NCBI GenBank assembly: GCA_029945855.1
Contig: JAQSDJ010000075.1
Location: forward strand, 1 to 48,178
DNA from: Lacunisphaera sp.
GTDB taxonomy: Bacteria > Verrucomicrobiota > Verrucomicrobiia > Opitutales > Opitutaceae
Direction: 5' to 3'
Length of the DNA stretch: 48,178 bases
The stretch's first letter is position 1. Each line of letters opens with the position of its first letter. Both the position numbers and the translations under genes were made by a program. This document shows positions 1-7,836 of the stretch, one piece after another. The notes under the pieces were generated by a model that was given only the letters and a program-made list of their open reading frames with translations, did no database searches and had not been told where the DNA came from.

Positions 1-787
1 GCTTGATGACGGTCGCTCCTTCCACCCACACGCCGGCCGGGGGCAGCGGCGCGCCCGGCGCGGTCCAAGGTCCGTCGGGTGACGGCGCACGCACCAGATA
101 AATATATTTCGCCGCCGCGGGGATCTCGGTCTCGTTCTTCACGAACATCACCCAGCTTTGCCCGTCGTGCACCATCGTCTCGTCGATGACATTGATGCCG
201 GGTTCGTAGTGGACGCGCGTCGGCGTGAACGTCTCGAAATCCTTCGTCGTGGTCGAATAGAGCCGGTGGTTGCGCGGCGGCCGGCTCATGTCTTTTCTCG
301 CGGTCTCGTCCGGCACCGGGAATTTCCCCGGCACGGTCGAGGACCAGAAGATCAGGTAATGGCCCTGCGCCTCGTCGTAGATGAGTTCCGGCGCCCAGCA
401 ATTGGCCGTCGTCGGCTCGTGTGCCATCACGGGCAGCGCCTTCTGTTCCGACCAGGTTTTCAGGTCCCGCGAGCTGGCGTAGCCGATGGTCCCGCCGGTC
501 CAGGAGGTCGTCCACACCATCCGGTAGACCCCGTCGGGCCCGCGCAGCAGGCACGGGTCGCGCATCAGCTTGTTCTCGCCGACCACCGGCGTGAGGAACG
601 ACGCCCCGTTGCGCAGCGCCGTCCACTTCAACCCGTCTTCGCTCGTGGCCAGATGCAGGCCGTCCTCCCCATTGCGGATAAAATAGCTGAAGAGCAGCAC
701 ACTGTCATCGGCGCTGGTGGCGGCGAAGGTCTGCCCGACGCCCAACAGGAGCAGCAGCGCGACCCGGGGAAAGGAAAATAGTCTCAT
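1..787 (-). CDS. Glycoside hydrolase family 43-like secreted protein, 3' end outside window
   Basis: The first 262 codons are visible; the gene runs off the left edge. The protein starts MRLFSFPRVALLLLLG, a typical Sec signal peptide ending near QTFAA, so it is exported. What follows has the look of a GH43/GH32-type five-bladed beta-propeller: repeated phrases such as LATSEDGLKWTAL, MRDPCLLRGPDGVYRMVW, GYASSRDLKTWSEQ and NCWAPELIYDEAQGHYLIFW. The RDP Asp and the WAPE Glu match where GH43 enzymes carry the pKa-modulating Asp and the general-acid Glu. Such enzymes cut arabinose- or xylose-containing polysaccharides; the substrate cannot be told from the fragment. The neighbouring exported sugar-active domain protein is divergent, about 100 bases away, so the two may share a polysaccharide-use context. 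Confidence 0.8.
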   Translation of the reverse strand, partial: MRLFSFPRVALLLLLGVGQTFAATSADDSVLLFSYFIRNGEDGLHLATSEDGLKWTALRNGASFLTPVVGENKLMRDPCLLRGPDGVYRMVWTTSWTGGTIGYASSRDLKTWSEQKALPVMAHEPTTANCWAPELIYDEAQGHYLIFWSSTVPGKFPVPDETARKDMSRPPRNHRLYSTTTKDFETFTPTRVHYEPGINVIDETMVHDGQSWVMFVKNETEIPAAAKYIYLVRAPSPDGPWTAPGAPLPPAGVWVEGATVIK

Positions 788-890
788 CCCCGGAAAATGC
801 GCGCCGCCGCACCAGGGCACAAGCTGGGACTCAGCTTCCTCCGGCGCAAATTTCTCTCCCACTGCCCCGCAAACCTGCTAGCTTCGCCCG

Positions 891-1532
891 ATGCGTTTCC
901 CCACCGCCCTGCTGTTGGCCCTGAGTCTGTTGGTCACCCCGGGCTGCACGGCGCCCAGCGCCGGCTTGTTCAACGGCCGCGACCTGGCCGGCTGGGAATT
1001 CGTCGGGGTGCCGGCCACGGACATCACGACCGTTTGCACGGTGCGGCCGGACGGCGTTATCGCGGTCACGGGCAAACCCGTGGGGTTCCTCGCGACCACC
1101 GCCAGCCATCACGATTATCAACTCCACGCCGAATGGCGCTGGCCCGGCAAACCCGGCAACGGCGGCGTGCTCGTGCACATCAGCTCCGGTCCCAAGGATC
1201 GCGCGTGGCCGCTCTGCCTCCAGGTCCAGACCAAGTTCGGCAGCGTCGGGGACCTGCTGCCCATGGCCGGGGCGACCTTCGCCGAGCCACTCACCCAAGC
1301 CGCGACCCCGGGCCCCGCCCTCAAGGCGCAGACGGCCCCCGACAGCGAGCGACCGGCCGGCGAATGGAACAGCTGCGACATCACCTGCCGGGGTGATACG
1401 ATCGAGGTCGTGATCAACGGCGTGCGCCAGAATTTGGTCACCCGCGTCGTGCCGGCCGCCGGCCGCATCGGCTTCCAGCTGGAAGGCAGCCCCTACGAAC
1501 TGCGCAACGTGCGGCTCACCCCGCTCGAGTGA
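891..1532 (+). CDS. 3-keto-disaccharide hydrolase domain (DUF1080) exported protein
   Basis: A 213-residue protein with an N-terminal hydrophobic signal and a Cys at position 19 (LLVTPGC). This is an imperfect lipobox, so either a lipoprotein or a simply cleaved protein is possible. The mature part starts with the family hallmark LFNGRDLAGWEFVG and continues with FLATTASHHDYQLHAEWRWP, NGGVLVHIS and a C-terminal GRIGFQLEGSPYELRNVRL, the jelly-roll lectin-like fold of the DUF1080/3-keto-disaccharide hydrolase family. Family members act on 3-keto sugars or bind glycans outside the cell and are heavily expanded in Verrucomicrobiota and Planctomycetota. It is divergent from the GH43-like gene, with a shared intergenic region of about 100 bases. 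The family call is strong; the substrate is unknown. Confidence 0.88.
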   Translation: MRFPTALLLALSLLVTPGCTAPSAGLFNGRDLAGWEFVGVPATDITTVCTVRPDGVIAVTGKPVGFLATTASHHDYQLHAEWRWPGKPGNGGVLVHISSGPKDRAWPLCLQVQTKFGSVGDLLPMAGATFAEPLTQAATPGPALKAQTAPDSERPAGEWNSCDITCRGDTIEVVINGVRQNLVTRVVPAAGRIGFQLEGSPYELRNVRLTPLE

Positions 1533-1625
1533 GCCGGCCCCGTCCATCAAATCCGCGTAAGAAATGGCCTCCGGCGGTGAATTAAGCTTGGAACTGGCAC
1601 CGCGCGCTGCGGTTCTTTGCGCTGC

Positions 1626-2255
1626 ATGAGCCACCCCTCCCAACCGGATTTCTGGAACAGCCGCTACATGGCTGGCCAAACCCCGTGGGAATTCCCGGGC
1701 GTGCCGGCGGATCTGCAGAAATTCCTGAAGCAAAAGTCCAAGGGTTCGTCCGCCCCCGCCCCCTCCCGCGGCCGCGTGCTTATCCCCGGCTGCGGTTCGG
1801 CCCATGAGATCCGGCCGTTCATCGACGCCGGCTTCGAGGTCACCGCGATAGATTTTGCGCCGAAGGCCGTCGAGCTTGCCAAGCGCCACGCCGGCCCGGT
1901 TTTCGCCAACCACGTCGTCCTCGGGGATTTTTTCACGCACTACCTTCCCGCCGGGTCCTTTGACTACGTCTACGAGCGCACCTTCCTCTGTTCGCTGACC
2001 CCCGACCGCCGCGAGGCCTACCGCAATCGCGTGTGTCAGCTGCTCAAGCCCGGCGGTTATCTCGTCGGCTATTTCTACTATCAGATTCCCGTGCTGGAAA
2101 ACGGACCGCCCTTCGGCTTCGCCTGGGGCACGGCCGACGAGCTCTTCGGGCGCCACTTCATCCTCACCAAGGACCAGCCCGTGACCGACTCCCTGCCGTT
2201 GTTCGCCGGCCGCGAACGCTGGCAGGAACAGCGCCGCACCTCCTTCACCGGCTGA
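1626..2255 (+). CDS. SAM-dependent methyltransferase, thiopurine S-methyltransferase (TPMT) family
   Basis: A 209-residue cytosolic class I methyltransferase. The family signature DFWNSRYMAGQTPWEFPGVP lies at the N-terminus, followed by the SAM-binding glycine motif LIPGCGSAHEIRPFIDAGF (motif I, around residues 52-72) and the acidic VTAIDFAPKAVELAKR (motif II). Later YVYERTFLCSL and LLKPGGYLVGYFYY complete the Rossmann fold. Bacterial TPMT relatives methylate sulfur, selenium or halide species, and some act on tellurite or thiols; the real substrate here is not evident. An upstream TTG three codons earlier is in frame, but the ATG giving MSHPSQPDFW is the better start. The guanine deaminase gene follows 33 bases downstream on the same strand, so cotranscription is plausible. 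Confidence 0.85.
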   Translation: MSHPSQPDFWNSRYMAGQTPWEFPGVPADLQKFLKQKSKGSSAPAPSRGRVLIPGCGSAHEIRPFIDAGFEVTAIDFAPKAVELAKRHAGPVFANHVVLGDFFTHYLPAGSFDYVYERTFLCSLTPDRREAYRNRVCQLLKPGGYLVGYFYYQIPVLENGPPFGFAWGTADELFGRHFILTKDQPVTDSLPLFAGRERWQEQRRTSFTG

Positions 2256-2288
2256 GGGCCGGCCGCGATTTCTTTACCCCTCCCCTCG

Positions 2289-2759
2289 ATGAGCCACGAT
2301 AACTTCATGCGCGAGGCGGTCCGGCTGGCCGAGCTGGGCATGAGCGCCGGTCGCGGCGGCCCGTTTGGCTGCGTCATCGTCCGCGCCGGCGAGATCGTCG
2401 GCCGCGGCCATAACCGCGTCACCTCGACCAATGACCCGACCGCCCACGCCGAGGTCACCGCCATCCGCGACGCCTGCGCCAACCTCGAGACCTTCCAGCT
2501 CACGGACTGCGAACTCTACACCAGCTGCGAACCCTGCCCGATGTGCCTGGCCGCGATCTACTGGGCCCGCATCCCCACGGTTTTCTACGGCAACACCCGG
2601 GCCGACGCCGCGGCGATCGGTTTCGACGACGACTTCATTTACCAGCAGGTGCCGCTCCCGCCCGAGAAGCGCGCGGTCAAAATGACGCCCCTGTTGCGCG
2701 ACGCCGCGCAGGCGACCTTCCAGGCCTGGGCGAAGAAGACCGACAAGGTGCGCTACTGA
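2289..2759 (+). CDS. guaD: Guanine deaminase (GuaD), cytidine-deaminase-fold type
   Basis: A 156-residue zinc deaminase that converts guanine to xanthine in purine salvage or catabolism. Both zinc motifs are intact: HAEVTAIR (His ligand and proton-shuttle Glu) around residues 54-61 and PCPMC (two Cys ligands) around 84-88. The length and the sequence around GGPFGCVIV, TSNDPTAHAE-like TSTNDPTAHAEVTAI, YTSCEPCPMCLAAIYWAR and FDDDFIYQQ match Bacillus subtilis-type GuaD rather than the tRNA adenosine deaminase TadA, whose characteristic insert and C-terminus are lacking. The gene follows the TPMT-like gene on the same strand. An adenine deaminase gene lies 2.6 kb downstream on the other strand, so two purine deaminases sit close together. 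Confidence 0.9.
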   Translation: MSHDNFMREAVRLAELGMSAGRGGPFGCVIVRAGEIVGRGHNRVTSTNDPTAHAEVTAIRDACANLETFQLTDCELYTSCEPCPMCLAAIYWARIPTVFYGNTRADAAAIGFDDDFIYQQVPLPPEKRAVKMTPLLRDAAQATFQAWAKKTDKVRY

Positions 2760-2915
2760 GGCGGTTGGGCGAGGCCGCCGGACGAGCCGGGCCCAACCCG
2801 GACGGCCATCCATCCGCCCCCATCCGCCCTGCCTTTCCGGCAACGCGGATTTTCTCTGTAACCGCGGCGCGGCTCCCGGGTTCTAACCGTGCGCCTGCCT
2901 TCACCCGCCCTGCCG

Positions 2916-5324
2916 ATGCTCACCGACCTACGCCTCGCCTTCCGCCAGCTTGCGAAAGCCCGCGGCTTCGCCCTCATCGCCACCTTCACTCTCGCCGTCG
3001 GCATCGGCGCCTCGACCGCCATGTTCAGTGCGCTGCGCGCGCTCGTCGTCCATCCGTTCGACTACCCCGACGCGCAGGAGATCACCCAGGTCTGGTCCGG
3101 CGACGGCTGGCCGCTTTCCCCGGCCGACTACCTTGATCTCCATGAGCAGAGCACTTCCTTCGAGCACTTCGGCGTCTACAACCCCGGCACGGTCAACGTC
3201 GGCCTCGACCACGCCCAGGCGGTCGCCGGCGTGCGCGCCACGGCCGACGTCCTGCCCGCCTTTGGCCTCGCGCCCCAGCGCGGCCGCCTGCTCACGCCCG
3301 ACGACTGCCTCGAAGGCGCGGCTCCGGTCGCCATCATCGGCCACAAGCTCTGGCAGCAGACCTTCGCCGGCGATCCCGGCCTTGTCGGCCGCACGATCCG
3401 CGTCAACGGCGGCGACGCCATGGTGGTCGGCATCATGCCCGCCGGCTTCGAATTCGCCGGTCCGTGGCTGCGCATCGACGACTGCCAGGTCTGGCTGCCC
3501 TACCGCCTCGGCGAGAAGGAGCGCAAGCAGCGGGACAGCCATTACCTCTGCGGTGTCGCCCGGCTGCGCGACGGGGTCACGCTCGGCGCCGCCGATGCCG
3601 AGCTCAAGGCCATCGGCAAGAAGCTGACCGCGCTCTACCCCAACACCAACACCCGCAAGGAATTTCTCGCGCGGTCCCTCCACCACGAGATGACCAAGGA
3701 TGTTGGCAAGTCCGTCTGGCTGCTTTTCGGCGCCGTCGCCCTCGTGCTGCTGGTCGCCTGCGCCAACGTCGCGTCGATGCTCCTCGCCCGGAGCGCCCAG
3801 CGCCAGGGGGAGTTCGGCGTGCGCGTAGCCCTCGGCGCCACCCGCACCCGCCTCATCCGCCTCGCCCTCACGGAAAGCCTGGTCCTCGCCGCCCTGGGCG
3901 CCGGGCTCGGTCTGTTCCTGGCCTACGGTGGCATCGCGGTCCTCAAGGTCATCGCTCCGGCCAGCGAGGCCCGCAAGGCCGCCATCGCGCTCGACGGCTT
4001 CGCCCTGCTCTTCGCCCTCGGCGCCAGCCTGCTCACCGCCCTGCTCGCCGGCATCCCGCCGGCGCTCGCCGCCGCCCGCACGTCGCTTTCCGGCATCATC
4101 CGCAGCGACGCCCGCGGCGCCGTCGGCTCCCGCTCGCGCCACGTCATGCTGCGCACCCTCATCATCGCGCAGATAGCCGTCGCCTTCGTGCTCGCCAACG
4201 GCGCCGCCCTCTTCTCCACCAGCTATTTCAAGATCATCGAGCAAAACCGGGTCCTGGCCACCGACTACGTCCTGTCCGCCAAACTCAGCCTGCGCGGCGA
4301 CACCTACAAGGAGAACGACGCCCGCGTCCGCTTCTGGGATACCCTCGCCGAGCGCCTCGCCGCCCTCCCCGGCGTCACCGCGGTCGGGCTCACCTCCAAG
4401 CTCCCGCTCGAGGGCGGCAGCAACACCAGCGCGCTCGTCAATGACGAGACCTACGATCCCGCCCAGCGGCGCACGAACGTCGAGCGCTCCTCCGTCACGT
4501 CCGGCTATTTCGAGACGATGGGCATCGCCCTGGTGCGCGGCCGCAACCTGACTCCCGCGGACAACATGACCAAGGACGGCCACCTCGGCGTCGTGGTCAA
4601 CCGCGCCTTCGTCGACAAGGCCTGGCCCGGCAAGGATCCCATCGGCCAGGTCTTCCGCGCCAACCAGCCCAAGGATCCGTGGTATACCGCCACGGTCGTC
4701 GGGGTGGCCGAGAACGTGCGTCAATGGAGCGCGACCGCCAAGGTGCAGCCCGAGATGTATACGACCCCGCCGGGCCACTGGGGCAACACCGTGCACATCA
4801 ACCTGCGCTCCACGCAGCCGGCCTCCTTTCTCGCCCCGCTCCTCCGCCAGACCGTGGCCGCGCTCGACCGCGAGCTCCCGCTCGACGACATCCGCACGCT
4901 CAACCAGGTCGTGCGCGATGCCACCGCCGGCGAACGCGCCGTCGCCGGCCTCGTCAACTTCTTCATGGCCGCGGCGCTCGGCCTCGTCGCCGTCGGCCTC
5001 TACGGCACTCTCAGCTACCACATCGTGCAGCGCACCCGCGAAATCGGCGTTCGCCTCGCCCTCGGCGCGTTCGGCGGCGACATCCTCCGGCTCGTCCTCG
5101 GCCAGGGCCTCCGCTGGGTTGCGTTTGGCATCCTGCTCGGTCTCGCCGGCACCCTGGCCCTCACCAAGGTGCTGAAGGGGGTCGTCTACGGCATGGAAGG
5201 CCTCACCGCTCCGCCGCTCCTGCTCGCCGCCGGCGTCGTCGCCCTCGCCGCAACCGTGGCCATTTTGCTTCCCGCCTGGCGGGCTTCGCGGATGGACCCG
5301 CTCGAAGCCTTGCACATCGATTGA
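2916..5324 (+). CDS. FtsX/MacB-like ABC transporter permease of the duplicated (ADOP) type
   Basis: An 802-residue inner-membrane protein. It starts MLTDLRLAFRQLAKARGF, the classic opening of acidobacterial-type duplicated orphan permeases, then a first membrane helix (around 20-40), a periplasmic MacB_PCD domain with QVWSGDGWPLSPADYLDL and IIGHKLWQQTF, and an FtsX core (around 270-400) with FGVRVALGATRTRLIRLAL. A second MacB_PCD/FtsX unit follows and ends with REIGVRLALGAFGGDILRL and LLPAWRASRMDPLEALH. No ATP-binding subunit is adjacent, as is usual for this orphan class. Likely roles are efflux or lipoprotein and envelope traffic, but no substrate can be inferred. An in-frame GTG nine codons upstream is possible; the ATG fits the family start better. 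Confidence 0.88.
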   Translation: MLTDLRLAFRQLAKARGFALIATFTLAVGIGASTAMFSALRALVVHPFDYPDAQEITQVWSGDGWPLSPADYLDLHEQSTSFEHFGVYNPGTVNVGLDHAQAVAGVRATADVLPAFGLAPQRGRLLTPDDCLEGAAPVAIIGHKLWQQTFAGDPGLVGRTIRVNGGDAMVVGIMPAGFEFAGPWLRIDDCQVWLPYRLGEKERKQRDSHYLCGVARLRDGVTLGAADAELKAIGKKLTALYPNTNTRKEFLARSLHHEMTKDVGKSVWLLFGAVALVLLVACANVASMLLARSAQRQGEFGVRVALGATRTRLIRLALTESLVLAALGAGLGLFLAYGGIAVLKVIAPASEARKAAIALDGFALLFALGASLLTALLAGIPPALAAARTSLSGIIRSDARGAVGSRSRHVMLRTLIIAQIAVAFVLANGAALFSTSYFKIIEQNRVLATDYVLSAKLSLRGDTYKENDARVRFWDTLAERLAALPGVTAVGLTSKLPLEGGSNTSALVNDETYDPAQRRTNVERSSVTSGYFETMGIALVRGRNLTPADNMTKDGHLGVVVNRAFVDKAWPGKDPIGQVFRANQPKDPWYTATVVGVAENVRQWSATAKVQPEMYTTPPGHWGNTVHINLRSTQPASFLAPLLRQTVAALDRELPLDDIRTLNQVVRDATAGERAVAGLVNFFMAAALGLVAVGLYGTLSYHIVQRTREIGVRLALGAFGGDILRLVLGQGLRWVAFGILLGLAGTLALTKVLKGVVYGMEGLTAPPLLLAAGVVALAATVAILLPAWRASRMDPLEALHID

Positions 5325-5333
5325 AGCAGGGCT

Positions 5334-5383
5334 GGTCTCTGCCGGCCTACGGACACCGCATACAAAAAGGCCGGTCAGAGACC
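5334..5383. terminator. Long hairpin between convergent permease and adenine deaminase genes
   Basis: The arms GGTCTCTGCCGGCC and GGCCGGTCAGAGACC are complementary apart from one bulged base, with a loop of about 21 bases that includes an A-run. The hairpin lies 10 bases past the permease stop and just before the end of the convergent adenine deaminase gene, so it is well placed as a bidirectional transcription stop. It lacks a strong U-tract on the plus strand and could equally be a copy of a palindromic intergenic repeat. Confidence 0.55.
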
Positions 5384-5391
5384 GGGCCCTA

Positions 5392-7029
5392 CTACACCAC
5401 CGGCACGAAGCCCCATTTCGTCGCGGAGAACAAACCCCGGTCGCTGAGCTTCAGGTCGGGAATGACCAGCAGCGCCATGAACGACAGCGTCATGAACGGC
5501 GCATCGAGCTTCGAGCCGAGCTGCTTGGCCTGGGCATCGAGCGCGGTGTAGCGCCGCGCCACCGTCCGGCCGTCCAGATCGGACATCAGGCCGGCGATGG
5601 GCAGCGGCAGCACGGCGCGTTTCCCGCGACCGACCACGCTGACGCCGCCACGCGACTTGATGACCAGATTGACAGCGGCGCAAAGCGAGGCGTCATCCAC
5701 GCCGACCGCGACGACATTGTGCGAATCATGCGCCACGGAAGAAGCCAGCGCACCCGCCTTGAGCCCGAAACCCTTGATGAAGCCGACGGCCACCGGCGCC
5801 TTGGGCGCGTAACGGTTCACGACGGCAATTTTGAGGATGTCGCGCTTGGGATCGGCCACGACCGCCCCGGCCACGACGCGGGGCGTCTCGCGCAGGTGGC
5901 GCGTGATGAGTTGGCCGCCGATGGCCTCGATGACGTTGATGGTCCCCTCACCCGCCGCGACGTGAAATTCCTCAACCCGCCGTGTGCGCGCCTTGAAATT
6001 GTTCGGCGTCCGCGACGGCTGGCGCGGCAGCAGGCTGCGGCCGTCGCGCGCCACCAGCTCGCCGCGCAGGTAGGTGCGGCGGACCTTCAGGTCCCGCCAG
6101 CCCTCGAACACGATGAAGTCCGCCGGATCGCCTTTCCGCAGCAGACCGACATCCAGCTGGTAATGCCGCACCGGGTTGACGGAGGCACAGCGCAGCACGT
6201 CGAACCGGTCCGCCCCGCCGCGGATCGCCCGGCGCACATGCTCGTCAAGATGCCGCACCATGAGCAAATCCGGGTGCAGGTCGTCGCAGCTGAACATGCA
6301 GCGGTCCGGATGAGTCTTCAGCAAAGGGGCCAATGCCGCAAAATTGCGCGCCGCCGAACCCTCGCGGATGAGGATCTTCATCCGGGCCTTCAGCTTGTCG
6401 AGCGCCTCCGGCAGCGTGAAACATTCGTGATCGGTCGTAATGCCGGCCGCGGCGTAGCGCGCCGCCGCTTTGCCGCGCAGGCCGGGCGCATGGCCGTCGA
6501 CCGGCTTGCCGAGTTTTTTGGCGGCGGCGATCATCGCCATCAGCGCCGGGTCGCGCCCGAGCACGCCGGGAAAATTCATGACCTCGCTGAGGTATTTGAT
6601 TTCCTTGCGCGCGAGCAGGCGGGCCACGGCCTTGGCGTCAAGGACGGCGCCGGCGGTCTCGAAGGTCGTCGCCGGCACGCAGGACGGCGCCCCGAAGTTG
6701 AACTTGAACGGTGTGCGCCGGCCGTCGCGGATCATGTAGTCCACGCCGGCGACGCCGAGGACATTGGCGATCTCATGCGGATCAGACACGGTGGCGACGG
6801 TGCCGTGCACCACCGACCAACGGGCGAACTCCGCCGGCGGCAGCATCGAACTCTCGATGTGGATGTGGGCGTCGACAAACCCCGGGGCGATGAACTGCCG
6901 GTAGCGTTTCCCGGGCTCGGCCGTGAGCCGGAGGATGCGGCCGCCCGCCCATTCCACGGTGCCAGGGTAGATGCGGCGGGTGTGCAGGTCGATGATGTTG
7001 CCGGACAGGCTTTGCACGCGGTTTTTCAT
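5392..7029 (-). CDS. ade: Adenine deaminase
   Basis: A 545-residue amidohydrolase-superfamily enzyme that deaminates adenine to hypoxanthine in purine salvage. It shows the metal site GFVDAHIHIESSMLPPAEF and the family-specific HGTVATVSDPHEIANVLG, KYLSEVMNFPGVLG, TTDHECFTLPEAL, FSCDDLHPDLL and, near the C-terminus, SVAHDSHNVVAVGVDD. The length fits the Ade family. The start was set at MKNRVQSLSGNIIDL; a longer in-frame reading from 7092 would overlap the divergent clpP region and adds nothing conserved. It is convergent with the permease gene and divergent from clpP. The guanine deaminase gene is nearby but in a different transcription unit. Confidence 0.92.
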   Translation of the reverse strand: MKNRVQSLSGNIIDLHTRRIYPGTVEWAGGRILRLTAEPGKRYRQFIAPGFVDAHIHIESSMLPPAEFARWSVVHGTVATVSDPHEIANVLGVAGVDYMIRDGRRTPFKFNFGAPSCVPATTFETAGAVLDAKAVARLLARKEIKYLSEVMNFPGVLGRDPALMAMIAAAKKLGKPVDGHAPGLRGKAAARYAAAGITTDHECFTLPEALDKLKARMKILIREGSAARNFAALAPLLKTHPDRCMFSCDDLHPDLLMVRHLDEHVRRAIRGGADRFDVLRCASVNPVRHYQLDVGLLRKGDPADFIVFEGWRDLKVRRTYLRGELVARDGRSLLPRQPSRTPNNFKARTRRVEEFHVAAGEGTINVIEAIGGQLITRHLRETPRVVAGAVVADPKRDILKIAVVNRYAPKAPVAVGFIKGFGLKAGALASSVAHDSHNVVAVGVDDASLCAAVNLVIKSRGGVSVVGRGKRAVLPLPIAGLMSDLDGRTVARRYTALDAQAKQLGSKLDAPFMTLSFMALLVIPDLKLSDRGLFSATKWGFVPVV

Positions 7030-7122
7030 CGCCCGATCAGCCTGCCGGACTGAGGCCGGTTGGCAATCCCGGTGAAGAAAAACTACTCGCAAAACGGCCC
7101 GGGCGGTGCACGTTTCGACTCC

Positions 7123-7773
7123 ATGTCAGCCCATAATCTCACCCGCGAATACCAGAGCCCGGTCACGCCCCGTTGCGACGATGACGATGACGAGCACGAG
7201 GATGTCACGCCGAAGCCCACGGTCACGCCCGTCGGCGCCCTGATCCAGAAGAAGTTCCTGGAACAGCGGAAGATCTTCCTCTGGGGCGCGGTGACCGACG
7301 AAACCGCCAAGGACCTCACGGAAAAACTTCTTTACCTCGAGACGACCGGACCGGGCAAAGAGATTATCTTCTATATGAACACGCCCGGCGGCTCCATCAC
7401 GGCCGGCATGGCGGTCTACGACACCATCAAGCTCATCACCTCCCCGGTGAAGATCGTCGTCACCGGCATGGCCGCCTCCATGGGCTCAATCCTCCTCTCC
7501 GCCGCCAAGAAGGGCAACCGCTACATCTACCCGCACGCCCGCGTGCTCATCCACCAGCCGCTCATCACCGGCCGGATGGTCGGCCCCGCCTCGGACATCA
7601 ACATCCAGGCCAAGGAAATGGAAAAACTTCGCCTCGAATTGAACCAGATCCTCGCCACGGCCTCGGGCCAGCCCTTCGACAAGGTCGCCAAGGATTCCGA
7701 CCGCGATTTCTACCTCAACGCCGAGGAAGCCATCGCCTACGGGCTCGCCGATAAGATCGTCGAGAAGATCTGA
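7123..7773 (+). CDS. clpP: ATP-dependent Clp protease proteolytic subunit ClpP (variant with acidic N-terminus)
   Basis: A 216-residue serine protease subunit that forms the Clp degradation barrel with an AAA+ unfoldase. The catalytic Ser lies in GMAASMGSILL, the His in HARVLIHQPL and the Asp in DRDFYLNAEEAIAYGLADKI; the substrate-binding strand NTPGGSITAGMAVYDTI is also present. Unusually, the first 35 or so residues contain an acidic stretch, CDDDDDEHED, before the core begins at ALIQKKFLEQRKIFLWG. Typical ClpP has a short hydrophobic N-terminal loop here, so pore or axial-loop contacts may differ. No clpX or tig gene is adjacent. An alternative TTG start 21 codons upstream adds no conserved sequence. 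It is a ClpP homologue with high confidence; whether it is the main housekeeping copy is unclear. Confidence 0.9.
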   Translation: MSAHNLTREYQSPVTPRCDDDDDEHEDVTPKPTVTPVGALIQKKFLEQRKIFLWGAVTDETAKDLTEKLLYLETTGPGKEIIFYMNTPGGSITAGMAVYDTIKLITSPVKIVVTGMAASMGSILLSAAKKGNRYIYPHARVLIHQPLITGRMVGPASDINIQAKEMEKLRLELNQILATASGQPFDKVAKDSDRDFYLNAEEAIAYGLADKIVEKI

Positions 7774-7782
7774 ATGTAGCAG

Positions 7783-7836
7783 GCTGAATGTAGATGACAT
7801 CATTCAGCAAAGCCCGCCGTCCCGGCGGGTTTTTTA
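7783..7836 (+). terminator. clpP terminator with preceding inverted repeat
   Basis: A hairpin CCCGCCG-TCC-CGGCGGG (7813-7829) followed by six T residues is a standard Rho-independent terminator for clpP. It is preceded by a second perfect inverted repeat, GCTGAATG/CATTCAGC (7783-7790 with 7801-7808). The T-run directly overlaps the stop codon of the convergent TIGR03790 gene, so the two genes share this end. Confidence 0.85.

Noticed and set aside
1595-1625. Sigma-54-like TGGCAC...TGC ahead of the methyltransferase gene
   Set aside because: The distance between GG and GC is 11 bases instead of 10 and the rest of the consensus is poor.
831-2156. Long minus-strand frame across the DUF1080 and methyltransferase genes
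   Set aside because: It spans two well-supported plus-strand genes and their spacer; no domain is recognisable.
2928-5315. Open frame of 795 codons antisense to the permease gene
   Set aside because: The plus-strand permease has clear family motifs; the antisense product is compositionally odd (Gly/Glu/Arg/Ala-rich) and matches nothing.
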